Assembly (NCBI RefSeq): GCF_003952425.1
Contig: NZ_CP034449.1
Coordinates: forward strand, 4,452,001 to 4,516,000
Direction of reading: 5' to 3'
DNA: 64,000 bases
DNA from: Mesorhizobium sp. M2A.F.Ca.ET.046.03.2.1
GTDB taxonomy: Bacteria; Pseudomonadota; Alphaproteobacteria; Rhizobiales; Rhizobiaceae
Position 1 is the first letter of the stretch, and the number at the start of each line of letters is the position of its first letter. A program made the position numbers and the translations under genes. Positions 1-8,415 of this stretch are shown here, one piece after another. The notes beneath the pieces were generated by a model. That model saw only the letters and a program-made list of their open reading frames with translations. It was not told where the DNA came from and searched no databases.

Positions 1-409
1 CGACGCGCCGCGTCTCGCGCGCCGCATCGAGCGCCGCGCGCAAAGGCGCGGCGAGCTTCGTCTCGACTGCTTCACGCTGCGGCGGGTCCTGCCACAGCGC
101 GTCGGCGATTGCGGCGAGCCTGGCCTTGTCCTTGTCGCGGCCGAGCGCGTAGGAATGGCCGACCTGGCCGGAGGGCAGCCGCACCGTGGCGCGGGTGACG
201 GTCGCCTCGCCGACATTGAAGGGCGCGCCGCCGCCGCCGATGCGCCCGCGTACCGTCACCAGTCCGGTCTCGGGGCCGCGCAAGAGCTCGGCCTCGGAAG
301 GCAGGCCCGCTTCGTTCCACAGGCGCGCGATCTCATCGGCTTCGGCATGCGCCAGCGTCTCCATCAAGGCTTTCCGCCCGGCCTGCTCGCGCGCTTCCTG
401 TCCTCGCAT
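1..409 (-). CDS. phnG: C-P lyase subunit PhnG (3' end cut by window edge)
   Basis: PhnG is a subunit of the cytoplasmic carbon-phosphorus lyase core (PhnGHIJ) that takes phosphonates apart for phosphate. The reading frame starts at an ATG at 409 preceded by GGAGG with a 6-base gap. It reads through family-typical stretches RGRIGGGGAPFNVGEATV and SGQVGHSYALGRDKDKA and runs off the window after 136 codons. The family is about 150 residues, so only the C-terminus is missing. It is divergent from the PhnF-type regulator, with the probable operator between them. The rest of the phn operon should lie to the left of the window. Confidence 0.9.
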   Translation of the reverse strand, partial: MRGQEAREQAGRKALMETLAHAEADEIARLWNEAGLPSEAELLRGPETGLVTVRGRIGGGGAPFNVGEATVTRATVRLPSGQVGHSYALGRDKDKARLAAIADALWQDPPQREAVETKLAAPLRAALDAARETRRV

Positions 410-435
410 GGCATTCCTCCCTGCATGCGTAAAAT

Positions 436-455
436 TTGTCTATTGATATAGACAA
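436..455. promoter_or_regulatory. Candidate PhnF operator between phnG and phnF
   Basis: Perfect inverted repeat TTGTCTAT-TGAT-ATAGACAA in the phnG/phnF divergent spacer. HutC-type GntR regulators such as PhnF bind palindromes with GTCTA/TAGAC half-sites, so this is a good candidate for autoregulation and control of phnG. A second half-site-like CTATACAAAT follows directly. Its presence argues against extending phnF upstream to the TTG at 436. Confidence 0.65.
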
Positions 456-501
456 CTATACAAATTATACTTATCTGGTAACGGGAGTCCATGACGGGTG
501 G

Positions 502-1281
502 ATGACAACCCGGAAAAATGCTTGGGGGCGATGGGTGACCGGACTGGCGAGCAGCATCGAAAGGCGCAACGGCGTGTCGCTGTGGCGGCAGATCGCCGAC
601 CGGATCCTGCAGGGGATCGCGAGCGGCGACTTCGCCGAGAACGCGGCGCTGCCGCCCGAAGTCGCGCTGGCGGAACGCTACGGCGTCAACCGCCACACGG
701 TGCGTAGCGCCATTGCAGCACTGGTGCAGGAAGGCGTGTTGAAGGCCGAGCAGGGCCGCGGCACCTTCGTCCTGTCGCGCAAGCGGCTGTCCTATCCGAT
801 CGGCGCGCGCACGCGCTTCTCGACCGGGCTGCAGGGGCAGACGAGCGAGCGGCATATTGCGCTGTTGTCGTCCTCGACGGAGCCGGCCAGCCGGCGCATC
901 GCCGAGGCGCTGGGCCTTGCCAAGGGCGCGGCCGTCATCCGGCTGGAGACGCGCGGCGAGGCCGACGGTCAAGCGGTGTCGCGCGCGACGACCTGGTTCG
1001 ACGCCAAGCGCTTCGCCGGCATCGAGGCGGCAATGGCGGAAACGGGATCGATCACCGCCTCGCTGAAGCGCTTCGGCGTCAATGATTATCTGCGGCACTC
1101 GACGGTGCTGTCGGCACGCCATGCCGACGCCGACGACCTCGCAGCGCTCGATCTGCAGCCGGGCGCCATCGTGCTGGTCACCGTCGCCGTCAACGTCACG
1201 CTCGACGGTGAGCCGATCCAGTTCGCGGAGTCGAGGTTCCCGGCGGAGCGGGTGGAGTTGAGGTTGTCGGCCGGCGATTAG
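502..1281 (+). CDS. phnF: GntR/HutC-family phosphonate regulator PhnF
   Basis: A transcriptional repressor of the HutC subfamily. An N-terminal winged helix (SLWRQIADRILQGIASGDF, then ALAERYGVNRHTVRSAIAAL) is followed by a UTRA ligand-binding domain that contains RLETRGEADGQAVSRATTWF and ends in FAESRFPAERVELRLSAGD. I chose the ATG at 502, giving 259 residues, because the in-frame TTG at 436 lies on the inverted-repeat operator. A GTG at 535 is another possible start. Divergent pairing with phnG supports the PhnF assignment over other HutC members. Confidence 0.88.
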   Translation: MTTRKNAWGRWVTGLASSIERRNGVSLWRQIADRILQGIASGDFAENAALPPEVALAERYGVNRHTVRSAIAALVQEGVLKAEQGRGTFVLSRKRLSYPIGARTRFSTGLQGQTSERHIALLSSSTEPASRRIAEALGLAKGAAVIRLETRGEADGQAVSRATTWFDAKRFAGIEAAMAETGSITASLKRFGVNDYLRHSTVLSARHADADDLAALDLQPGAIVLVTVAVNVTLDGEPIQFAESRFPAERVELRLSAGD

Positions 1282-1317
1282 CCCACCGTAGTCATTCCGG
1301 GGGGACAACCCAGAAGT

Positions 1318-1494
1318 CGTCATCCACGGGCGGAGCGACGCGAAGCGGAGCGCAGACCCGAGGATCCATTCCGTTACCTCGACCGTGGAATGCGACAGAG
1401 CAGAATTCTGGATCGTCGCAGAGCTTCGAAGTCACGGAATGGATCCTCGGGTCTGCGCGCGTCGCTTCGCTCCTTGCTCCGCCCGCGGATGACG
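1318..1494. repeat. Long imperfect inverted repeat in the phnF/dehydrogenase spacer
   Basis: The only content of the 1282-1573 spacer. The left arm (1318-1374, beginning CGTCATCCACGGGCGGAGCG) is nearly the reverse complement of the right arm (1434-1494). Both arms carry GGATCC next to CGGGTCTGCGC, and about 60 bases separate them. It lies between convergent genes and could fold into a large hairpin. I infer a dispersed rhizobial intergenic repeat; no protein-coding content is seen. Confidence 0.8.
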
Positions 1495-1573
1495 AAGGGG
1501 TAGGCGCTTCGGCCAATCACCAAGGCTGCGATTGCCAGATATCCAGGGCCGGAAATCTCTATGCCGGCGTCTC

Positions 1574-2590
1574 TCACCCCACCTCGATAACCGCCTTGAT
1601 CAGCCCCGATTTCTCATGCGTCCATCGCGCCAGATCGCGCGGCGTTGCGGCGAGCGTGGTGCGATGGGTGACGAGCTTGCCCAACGGCACGGCGCCGTTG
1701 CGGATCGATGCGGCGACATGCTCGAAGTCGGCCTTCAGCGCGTTGCGGCTGCCGACCAGCGTCATCTCGCGCTTGTGGAATTCGGGGTCGGAGAAGGTGA
1801 TGTCGTCCTTGACGACGCTGACCAGCACCAGCGTGCCGCCATGCGCGACATGGGCGAAGGCCGACTGCACCGATGCTGTGTTGCCGGTCGCGTCGAAGAC
1901 GAGGTCGAACCCTTCGCCGCCGGTCGCCTGCCGCACTAGGTCGGCAGCCGATGCCTTCGAGGTGTCGAGCGGGGCAAAGCCGAGTTCCTTTTCGGCGAAG
2001 CCGAGGCGCTCGCTACTCATGTCCAACAGGCTGATATCCAGGCCGGCGATGCGGGCGAATATCGCCGTGCCGAGCCCGATAGGGCCGGCGCCGATGACCA
2101 GTGTACGCTGGCCGGGCTGCCCGAGCGATCGGCGCACCGCGTGCGCGCCGATCGCCAGGAATTCCACCGCCGCGGCATCGGCCAGCGACAGGCCGTTCGT
2201 CGGATAAAGGTTCTGCGCCGGCACCAGGATCTCGTCGCACATCGCGCCGTCCCGATGGACGCCCAGCACCTCGATCTTCACGCAGCAATTCGGCTTGCCA
2301 TGCCGGCAGGCGATGCATTTGCCGCATGAAAGATAGGGGTTGATGATGACCGGTTCGCCGACGGCAAGATCGATGCCTTCTCCCTTTTCGACGATGGTGC
2401 CGGAAACCTCATGGCCCATGATGCGCGGATAAGCGAGGAAGGGATGCTTGCCTTCGAAGATGTGATAGTCGGTGCCGCAGATGCCGACATGGCTGACGGC
2501 GACGCGCGCCCAGCCGGGTGGTGGCGCGCCTGGCGCTGCGCGGTCTTCGAGGACAAGGTCGCCGGGCGAGCGGCAAACGACGGCTTTCAT
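1574..2590 (-). CDS. Zinc-dependent alcohol dehydrogenase (sugar-acid/polyol type)
   Basis: A 338-residue medium-chain dehydrogenase. Catalytic-zinc ligands are visible as C38 (GICGTDYH) and H60-E61 (MGHEVSG). The structural zinc cluster is C89-x2-C92-x2-C95-x7-C103. The Rossmann motif is VIGAGPIGLGTA. The family includes L-idonate and L-galactonate 5-dehydrogenases. Its place as last gene after a ribose-type ABC transporter and a UxaA dehydratase suggests oxidation of an imported sugar acid or polyol. The substrate cannot be read from the sequence. It sits 66 bases after the permease gene and is probably co-transcribed with it. Confidence 0.88.
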   Translation of the reverse strand: MKAVVCRSPGDLVLEDRAAPGAPPPGWARVAVSHVGICGTDYHIFEGKHPFLAYPRIMGHEVSGTIVEKGEGIDLAVGEPVIINPYLSCGKCIACRHGKPNCCVKIEVLGVHRDGAMCDEILVPAQNLYPTNGLSLADAAAVEFLAIGAHAVRRSLGQPGQRTLVIGAGPIGLGTAIFARIAGLDISLLDMSSERLGFAEKELGFAPLDTSKASAADLVRQATGGEGFDLVFDATGNTASVQSAFAHVAHGGTLVLVSVVKDDITFSDPEFHKREMTLVGSRNALKADFEHVAASIRNGAVPLGKLVTHRTTLAATPRDLARWTHEKSGLIKAVIEVG

Positions 2591-2656
2591 TGAACAGATC
2601 CAAAAAGGGCGCCGGCCTCGGTCCGGCCGGGCCGGCGCGTTAGTTTCTGGGAGGAG

Positions 2657-3622
2657 TCACTTGCCGCGACGGCGCAAGCCGTCGAAGTAGACGATGACGA
2701 TGATCAGTGCTCCGGTGATGACGCGTTGCCAGAAGGTGTTGACGTTGAGCAGGTTGGCGCCGTTGTTGATCGTCGAAAGGATGAAAGAGCCGATCAGCGG
2801 CCCGTGCACGGAGCCGATCGCGCCGAAGAGCGAGGTGCCGCCGATCACCGACGAAGCAATGGCCTGCAGTTCGTAGGTGTCGCCCTGCGTCGGATTGCCG
2901 ATGCCGATGCGCGAGGCGAGCAGCACGCCGACGAAGGCGGCGAGCAGACCGGAGAGGATATAGGCCATGAAGATGGTGCGCGGCACGTTGACGCCAGACA
3001 GGCGCGCGGCTTCGGCGTTGGAGCCGACCGAGAACAGATAGCGGCCCCAGCGCGTGTGGTGCAGGAAGATGTAGGACGGGATGGCGACCAGGATCACCAT
3101 CCAGAACAGATAGGGGATGCCGAACAGCGAGCCGCGGGAGAAGGCCTGGAACGGATCGCTGTTGATCGAGATCGAGTTGCCGTTGGTCATCAGGAGGCCG
3201 ATGCCGCGCAGCGAGGTCATGGTGGCCAGGGTGATGATGAAGGGCGGCAGGCCCATCTTGACGATGCCGAAGCCGTGGAAGAGGCCGATGGCGACGCCGA
3301 CCAGCAAGGTGATCAGCACCGCCGCCCAGATCGGCCAGCCGGCATTGATCAGAAGCGCCACCACAACGGTGGTGAAACCGACCACCGCGCCGACCGACAG
3401 GTCGATGCCGCCGGTGATGATGACGAAGGTCTGGCCGACGGCGAGGATGGCGATCAGCGAGCCCTGGCGCAGAAGATTGGTGATGTTGAGCGCCGTGGCG
3501 AAGGAGGGCGTGGCGACGGCCAGCACGATCCACATCAGCAGCAGCAGGCCAAGCAGGGTCAGGCCGAAGAGCGCGTTGAAATTGCGCTTGGATTTTTCGG
3601 CGGGGATCGCCTCGGTGCTCAT
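2657..3622 (-). CDS. Ribose-type (CUT2) sugar ABC transporter permease
   Basis: A 321-residue RbsC-family inner-membrane permease made mostly of hydrophobic helices. It contains the family stretches GQTFVIITGGIDLSVGAVVG and PFIITLATMTSLRGIGLL. The start at 3622 gives a 4-base ATGA overlap with the upstream ATPase gene, so the two are translationally coupled. It works with the ATPase at 3619-5172 and the binding protein at 5330-6325. A frame that appears to fuse the permease to a different frame of the ATPase gene is not real. Confidence 0.93.
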   Translation of the reverse strand: MSTEAIPAEKSKRNFNALFGLTLLGLLLLMWIVLAVATPSFATALNITNLLRQGSLIAILAVGQTFVIITGGIDLSVGAVVGFTTVVVALLINAGWPIWAAVLITLLVGVAIGLFHGFGIVKMGLPPFIITLATMTSLRGIGLLMTNGNSISINSDPFQAFSRGSLFGIPYLFWMVILVAIPSYIFLHHTRWGRYLFSVGSNAEAARLSGVNVPRTIFMAYILSGLLAAFVGVLLASRIGIGNPTQGDTYELQAIASSVIGGTSLFGAIGSVHGPLIGSFILSTINNGANLLNVNTFWQRVITGALIIVIVYFDGLRRRGK

Positions 3623-5172
3623 TTTTGTCCTCCCGTCTTTTCTTGTTTCTCGGCCAGCGCCTGACCCAGAATGTCCTCGTGGCTCGCGGTGCGGAACCCA
3701 TGCGTGGCGACCAGCTTGCCGCGCCGGAACACGTGGAGCGTGTCGGCAAGCTCGTAGACTTCCGGCAGATAGGACGAGATCAGGATGATGCCGGCCCCCT
3801 TCGACAGCAGCGTCGAGAACAGGCGGTAGATCTCGGCCTTGGTGCCGACATCGACGCCCACCGTTGGCTCGTCGAAGATGAACAGCTTGGCGCCATGCGC
3901 CAGCCATTTGCCGATGACGATCTTCTGCTGGTTGCCGCCCGAGAGGCTGGAGGCGAGCGCGCTGCGTGTCGGCGTCTTGATGCGCAGGTCCGCGATCTGG
4001 CGATCGGCTTCGGCCTTCTCCTTGGCGCCCGAGATGAGCGCGTTGCTGGAAATGCGCTTGTAGATCGGCAGGTTGAGGTTCATGCCGACCGACAGGTTGA
4101 GGCACAGGCCCTGGTCGCGGCGGCTTTCGGGGGCCAGCGCCATGCCGAGCCTTATGGCGTCGTGCTCGGAATTGACCTGGACCTCCTTGCCCTGCCACAG
4201 GATCTGGCCGGCCGATTTCCTGTGACGGCCGTAAAGCGTGGTGACGAACTCGCTGCGGCCTGCGCCGATCAGACCATAGAGGCCAACGATCTCGCCGGCG
4301 CGGACGGTCACCGAGACATTCTCGAAACCTTTGCCGGAAAGGTTCTTCGTCTCGACGATCGTGGCGCCGGGCGTGAAATGTTCCTTGTGGTAGATCTGCT
4401 CGATCGAGCGGTTGATCATCAGCTTGACCAGCTCGGCCTCGTCGGTCTCGGCGATGTTGCGGGTGCCGACCAACGTGCCGTCGCGCAGCACCGAAACGCG
4501 ATCGGCAAGCTCGAACACTTCCTCCATGCGGTGGCTGATGTAGATGATGGTGACACCTTCGCCCTTCAGCCTTCGGATCAGCTTGAAGAGCTGGTCGGCC
4601 TCCTTGCGGGTGAGATAGGCGGTCGGTTCGTCGAAGATCAGGAATTTCGTGCCGCGCACCGTGGCGCGAGCGGCGGCGATCAGCTGCTGCTGGCCGATGG
4701 TGAGATCGCCGAGCACGACATGCGCCGGCAGGTCGAAGCCCAATCCGTCGATGATCTTCTGCGCTTCCTTGACCATGGCGCGCTGCTGCAGGAGGCCGAA
4801 GCGGGACTCCTCCTCGCCGAGGAACATGTTGGCGGCGACCGTGAGATGGCGGCAAAGCACCACCTCCTGGTGGACGGCGTTGATGCCCAGCGCCATCGCC
4901 TCATGCGGCGTGGCCAAGGCCACTGGCTTGCCTTCCCAGATCACCTCGCCGGAGGTGCGCGGCATGACGCCGGTGAGCAGCTTGATGAGCGTCGACTTGC
5001 CGGCGCCGTTCTCGCCGACGATGGCGTGGATCTCGCCGGCCTTGAAGGCGAGATGCACCGCCTTCAGCGCATGCGTGCCAGGGTAGCGCTTTTCCAGCCC
5101 GTTGAGCTCGAGGATCGTCCTGCCCGGGGCCAGCGTGGGGGCGGGGTGCAGTTCCTGCGCCGTCGACGTCAT
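3619..5172 (-). CDS. Ribose-type sugar ABC transporter ATP-binding protein (RbsA-like)
   Basis: A 517-residue double ATPase of the CUT2 sugar transporter class. The first nucleotide-binding domain has an intact Walker A (GENGAGKST, about residue 54) and Walker B (FLIFDEPTAYL). The second has a degenerate Walker A (GLIGAGRSE), a signature LSGGNQQK and a Walker B FIFDEPTVGVD, the usual asymmetry of RbsA/XylG/MglA proteins. It lies between the binding-protein and permease genes. The substrate is unknown; the neighbouring dehydratase points to a sugar acid, aldose or polyol. Confidence 0.94.
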   Translation of the reverse strand: MTSTAQELHPAPTLAPGRTILELNGLEKRYPGTHALKAVHLAFKAGEIHAIVGENGAGKSTLIKLLTGVMPRTSGEVIWEGKPVALATPHEAMALGINAVHQEVVLCRHLTVAANMFLGEEESRFGLLQQRAMVKEAQKIIDGLGFDLPAHVVLGDLTIGQQQLIAAARATVRGTKFLIFDEPTAYLTRKEADQLFKLIRRLKGEGVTIIYISHRMEEVFELADRVSVLRDGTLVGTRNIAETDEAELVKLMINRSIEQIYHKEHFTPGATIVETKNLSGKGFENVSVTVRAGEIVGLYGLIGAGRSEFVTTLYGRHRKSAGQILWQGKEVQVNSEHDAIRLGMALAPESRRDQGLCLNLSVGMNLNLPIYKRISSNALISGAKEKAEADRQIADLRIKTPTRSALASSLSGGNQQKIVIGKWLAHGAKLFIFDEPTVGVDVGTKAEIYRLFSTLLSKGAGIILISSYLPEVYELADTLHVFRRGKLVATHGFRTASHEDILGQALAEKQEKTGGQK

Positions 5173-5284
5173 GACAATCCTCCCACATTGGTCTCAACCA
5201 TTGGGTATGCAGCGATGCGTCTGACGCGCATCTTGGAGTCAAAACCTAGATCAGGCCCGCGGATTTCCAAATCGCCTGACGGAT

Positions 5285-5311
5285 GTTTCCGGGGCGCGAG
5301 GCCCCGGAAAC
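5285..5311. promoter_or_regulatory. Hairpin between binding-protein and ATPase genes
   Basis: A perfect 11-base-pair stem (GTTTCCGGGGC / GCCCCGGAAAC) with a 5-base loop lies just after the stop of the binding-protein gene, inside the operon. No T-run follows on the minus strand. Such hairpins commonly stabilise the upstream mRNA or attenuate transcription so that binding protein exceeds the membrane subunits. That role is inferred here. Confidence 0.7.
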
Positions 5312-5329
5312 GAGTGCGACGATGCTTGC

Positions 5330-6325
5330 TCAGTTGAGCTTCGGGTTGAGCAGCGCGTCGATCTTCGGGTCCTTCATGTTGTCCTTGGTGACGAGGTTGG
5401 CGCCTGTGTCGACATTGGCCTCCACCTTCTCGCCCTTCGAGGCAGCCAGAGCGGTCTTGACGCCGTCATAGCCCATCCGGTACGGGTCCTGGACGACGAG
5501 GCCGGAGATGACGCCGTCATTGAGGAACTTGATCAGCTTCTCGTCGCTGTCGAAGCCGATCAGCGCCACCTTGCCGCCGAGATTGTTCTCGGCGATGGCC
5601 TGGCCGACGCCCTGCGCCATGATCAAGTTCGAGGCGAAGATGCCCTTGAGGTCCGGATTGGCGGTGATCAGGTCGGTGGCGATGTTGAGGCCGGTGGTGG
5701 CCTGGCCGTCGGCGTATTTGTCGGCGACGAGCTCGAGGCCCGGATATTTGGCCTTGATCTGTTCGATGAAGCCCTGCTTGCGCTGCTCAAGCGAGCCGGC
5801 GCCGGGAAGGGCCGTGATCAGCGCGACCTTGCCTTCCACCTTGCCGCCATTGGCGGCGCCGATCGCGGCGGCGAGACCGTCAGCAGCAACGCGGCCGCCC
5901 TGGACGTTGTCGGTGGTGAGGAAGGAGGTGAAGGCCTTGGAGTCGGCGCCGGAGTCGATGCCGATGACCTTGACCTTGGAAGCCGCCTCATCGATCGGCT
6001 TGCCAAGCGCCTTGAACTCGGTCGGCGAGATGACGACGGCGGCGGGGTTGCTGGCGACGGCGTTTTCGAGGATCGAGATCTGGCCGTTGACGTCGGTCTC
6101 GGCCTGGGCACCGAGCTCCGGCACGTTGATGCCGAGGTCCTTGCCTGCCTTGCGGGCGCCGGCCAGCACGATCTGCCAGTAGAAGGAGGTGGTGTCCTTG
6201 ACGATGATCGGAATGGTCACGTCGGCCGCCGAGGCGGGCGCCGAATGCATCGCGCCGGCAAGCATCGACGCTGCGGCCAGGGCCACGAAAGCACGGCGGT
6301 TGAGAAGGCTGGTCACGAATTTCAT
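5330..6325 (-). CDS. Ribose-type periplasmic sugar-binding protein
   Basis: A 331-residue RbsB-like type I periplasmic binding protein. The N-terminus is a signal peptide (positive MKFVTSLLNRR, hydrophobic core, cleavage near SAPASAA). The mature part opens with VTIPIIVKDTTSFYWQIV and has the type I motifs AVVISPTEF and VIGIDSGADSKAF. First gene of the transporter set; the ATPase starts 157 bases downstream beyond a strong hairpin. It captures the substrate in the periplasm for the permease and ATPase. The AGGGAGGAA before the ATG is a strong ribosome-binding site. Confidence 0.94.
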   Translation of the reverse strand: MKFVTSLLNRRAFVALAAASMLAGAMHSAPASAADVTIPIIVKDTTSFYWQIVLAGARKAGKDLGINVPELGAQAETDVNGQISILENAVASNPAAVVISPTEFKALGKPIDEAASKVKVIGIDSGADSKAFTSFLTTDNVQGGRVAADGLAAAIGAANGGKVEGKVALITALPGAGSLEQRKQGFIEQIKAKYPGLELVADKYADGQATTGLNIATDLITANPDLKGIFASNLIMAQGVGQAIAENNLGGKVALIGFDSDEKLIKFLNDGVISGLVVQDPYRMGYDGVKTALAASKGEKVEANVDTGANLVTKDNMKDPKIDALLNPKLN

Positions 6326-6652
6326 TAGGTTCCTCCCTAAGTCGCCTGGTGAAGGTTGCGGAAGCTCAATCTGGATAGGCGCGGCCCAAACGGAACTTTA
6401 TCAATAAAAAACAGATGCCATTTTTGATAGAGCATTGCCATGGCCGATGCAAGCGGTGTCTGTTGCCGTTTGTGTGACGCGCGATGGATTTGCCTCCCCC
6501 TGCGGCTCCTCATTGGCAGCATGTCGGCGCTTCCGTTCCTCCCTGTGACATGGAACGATAATTTCACATAGCTGTCAATGTGGAATATTCATTCCATAAT
6601 GAAGTCATGCGACAGTGAAGACCTAGTCGCGCTTCCGCCAATGGCCTTCGGA
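6326..6652. promoter_or_regulatory. Promoter/operator spacer upstream of the sugar-binding gene
   Basis: A 327-base non-coding spacer between uxaA and the binding-protein gene, both on the minus strand. It contains an AT-rich block (6398-6429) with TATCAATAAAAAACAG facing TTTTTGATA, and an inverted repeat TGGAAT-ATTC-ATTCCA at 6581-6596. The string AAAAAACAG also occurs in the inverted repeat in front of uxaA. The spacer probably holds a promoter for the transporter genes under the same GntR regulator. No small gene was found in it. Confidence 0.5.
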
Positions 6653-8203
6653 CTAAAGCGTCGCGCCGAGATGCCAGGGAACGAACTCGTTGTCGCCGTA
6701 GCCGAACGCCTCGCTCTTGGTCTTGCGGCCGGACGCCGTCTCGATGATCAGCTCGAAGATCTCGCGGCCCATGCCGGCAATGGTCTTCTCGCCCGAGGCG
6801 ATAACGCCACAATTGACGTCCATGTCCTCTTCCATCTGGTGGTACATGGTCGAGTTGGTGGCGACCTTGATCGACGGCGTCGGCCGGCAGCCGAAGCAAG
6901 AACCGCGGCCGGTGGTGAAGACGATGACATTGGCGCCGCCCGCCACCTGGCCGGTGGCCGAGACGGGGTCGTAGCCGGGCGTATCCATGAACACCAGGCC
7001 GTGGCCCGAAACCTTCTCGGCATAGCCGAAGACGCCATTCAACGGCGTCTGGCCGCCCTTGGCGACGGCGCCCAGAGATTTTTCCAGGATCGTGGTCAGG
7101 CCGCCGCGCTTGTTGCCGGGCGAGGGGTTGTTGTCGATCGAGGCGCCATGCTTGGCGGTATGGTCCTCCCACCATTTCACGAAGCCGTCGAGCTTGGCGG
7201 CGATCTCGGGCGAGGCGGCGCGATAGGCGAGCAGGTGCTCGGCGCCGTAGATCTCGGTCGTCTCCGACAGGATGCCGATGCCGCCGACGCCGGCCAGGAT
7301 GTCGACAGCGGCGCCCAGCGCCGGATTGGCGGTGATGCCCGACATGCCGTCCGAGCCGCCGCATTGCAGGCCGACGACGATCTCGCTGACCGGGATGGGC
7401 TCGCGCTTGAGGTGGCCGACTTCCTCGGCGATCTCGGTGAGCACGCCCATCGCCTTCTCGACCGATTTGCGCGAGCCGCCGGCCTCCTGGATGTTGAAAT
7501 GACGTTTTCCCGCCGCCACACCCTTCTGGCCGTAGAGGGTGAGCTGGTTGACCTCGCAGCCCAGCCCCACCATCATCACGCCGCCGAAATTCGGATGGCG
7601 AGCATAGCCCGCGAGCGTGCGGTGCAGAACCATCATGCCGTCACCGGTGCCGCTCATGCCACAGCCCTGGCCGTGGACGATCGGCACGAAGCCGTCGATG
7701 CCGGGATATTTTGGCAGAATCGTGCGGTTGGCCTCGTCGGCAATGGCGTGGCAGACGGTGGCCGAACAATTCACGCTGGCGATGATGCCGATGAAGTTGC
7801 GCGTGCCGGCGCGCCCGTCGGCGCGGCGGTAGCCCATGAAGGTGCGCTTGCGGTCGGCTTCGGTGGCGTGCTCGGCCTCGCTCGGCGGAACCACCGGCAG
7901 GCGGCCGCTCTCGAACACCAGATTGTGCGAATGGACATGCTCGCCGGGCGCGATGTCCTGGGTGGCGCGGCCGATCGCCTGCGCGTATTTCACCACGGCT
8001 TCGCCCGCGGTGATCGGCCTGATCGCAACCTTGTGGCCAGGCTCGATCACCGCGATCGCGGTGGCGCCACCCGGCAGCGCCGTGCCGATCTCGATGCGGC
8101 CGTTGGCGACCGCGACATTGTCGGCGGGGGAAAGAAGAATGGTGTTTGCGGGGTTCACGAGCGGCTGTCCTGGGTCATCCTGGGAATGCGGGCGGATTGA
8201 CAT
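6653..8203 (-). CDS. uxaA: Altronate/galactarate dehydratase family protein (UxaA-type)
   Basis: A 516-residue, full-length UxaA/GarD-family enzyme that dehydrates a hexonic acid to a 2-keto-3-deoxy acid in the cytoplasm. An N-terminal SAF domain covers about residues 20-110. The catalytic part has VPIVHGQGCGMSGTGDGM, VGLQCGGSDGMSGITANPAL and GRGSCFGCRPTPS, with conserved cysteines. The start at 8203 is uncertain; a GTG about 45 bases downstream is better placed for ribosome binding. It is divergent from the GntR/FCD regulator. No uxaB or uxaC lies nearby, so the true substrate may be another sugar acid. Confidence 0.85.
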   Translation of the reverse strand: MSIRPHSQDDPGQPLVNPANTILLSPADNVAVANGRIEIGTALPGGATAIAVIEPGHKVAIRPITAGEAVVKYAQAIGRATQDIAPGEHVHSHNLVFESGRLPVVPPSEAEHATEADRKRTFMGYRRADGRAGTRNFIGIIASVNCSATVCHAIADEANRTILPKYPGIDGFVPIVHGQGCGMSGTGDGMMVLHRTLAGYARHPNFGGVMMVGLGCEVNQLTLYGQKGVAAGKRHFNIQEAGGSRKSVEKAMGVLTEIAEEVGHLKREPIPVSEIVVGLQCGGSDGMSGITANPALGAAVDILAGVGGIGILSETTEIYGAEHLLAYRAASPEIAAKLDGFVKWWEDHTAKHGASIDNNPSPGNKRGGLTTILEKSLGAVAKGGQTPLNGVFGYAEKVSGHGLVFMDTPGYDPVSATGQVAGGANVIVFTTGRGSCFGCRPTPSIKVATNSTMYHQMEEDMDVNCGVIASGEKTIAGMGREIFELIIETASGRKTKSEAFGYGDNEFVPWHLGATL

Positions 8204-8233
8204 GCGCCCGTTTGGGGGTAATGTCTTTTATCG

Positions 8234-8266
8234 TGAAAAAACAGTTTTGCGTCAATTGTTTTTTCA
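8234..8266. promoter_or_regulatory. Inverted-repeat operator candidate between uxaA and the GntR gene
   Basis: Perfect 10-base arms TGAAAAAACA and TGTTTTTTCA separated by 13 bases, in the divergent uxaA/GntR spacer. Its position and symmetry fit a binding site for the adjacent regulator. The AT-rich character also suits an overlapping promoter. Confidence 0.55.
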
Positions 8267-8415
8267 TCACGGGCGGCTGGCGCCCCTTGTTCGATGCGCG
8301 ACCGCCCGTTTGGCAAGCCGGCGAAAAACGATTCCGCTTTTCGGGGCCGTGCGCTAGGAGACACCGATCATATCGCGCTTTCGGCTGTCCGCCGCGAGCG
8401 TTGGGGGATACAGGC

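Noticed and set aside
436..501. Start of phnF at the TTG at 436
   Set aside because: The codons lie on the inverted repeat TTGTCTAT/ATAGACAA and encode an atypical N-terminus. The ATG at 502 fits the family.
2657..4855. A 732-codon minus-strand frame appearing to fuse an unknown protein to the RbsC permease
   Set aside because: The N-terminal part is an out-of-frame reading of the RbsA gene. The true permease starts at 3622 with ATGA coupling.
3625..5337. A 570-codon open frame on the plus strand opposite the sugar ATPase gene
   Set aside because: It is the antisense shadow of the RbsA-like gene, with composition caused by high-GC codon bias. It has no recognisable domain, while the minus-strand frame has both Walker motifs.
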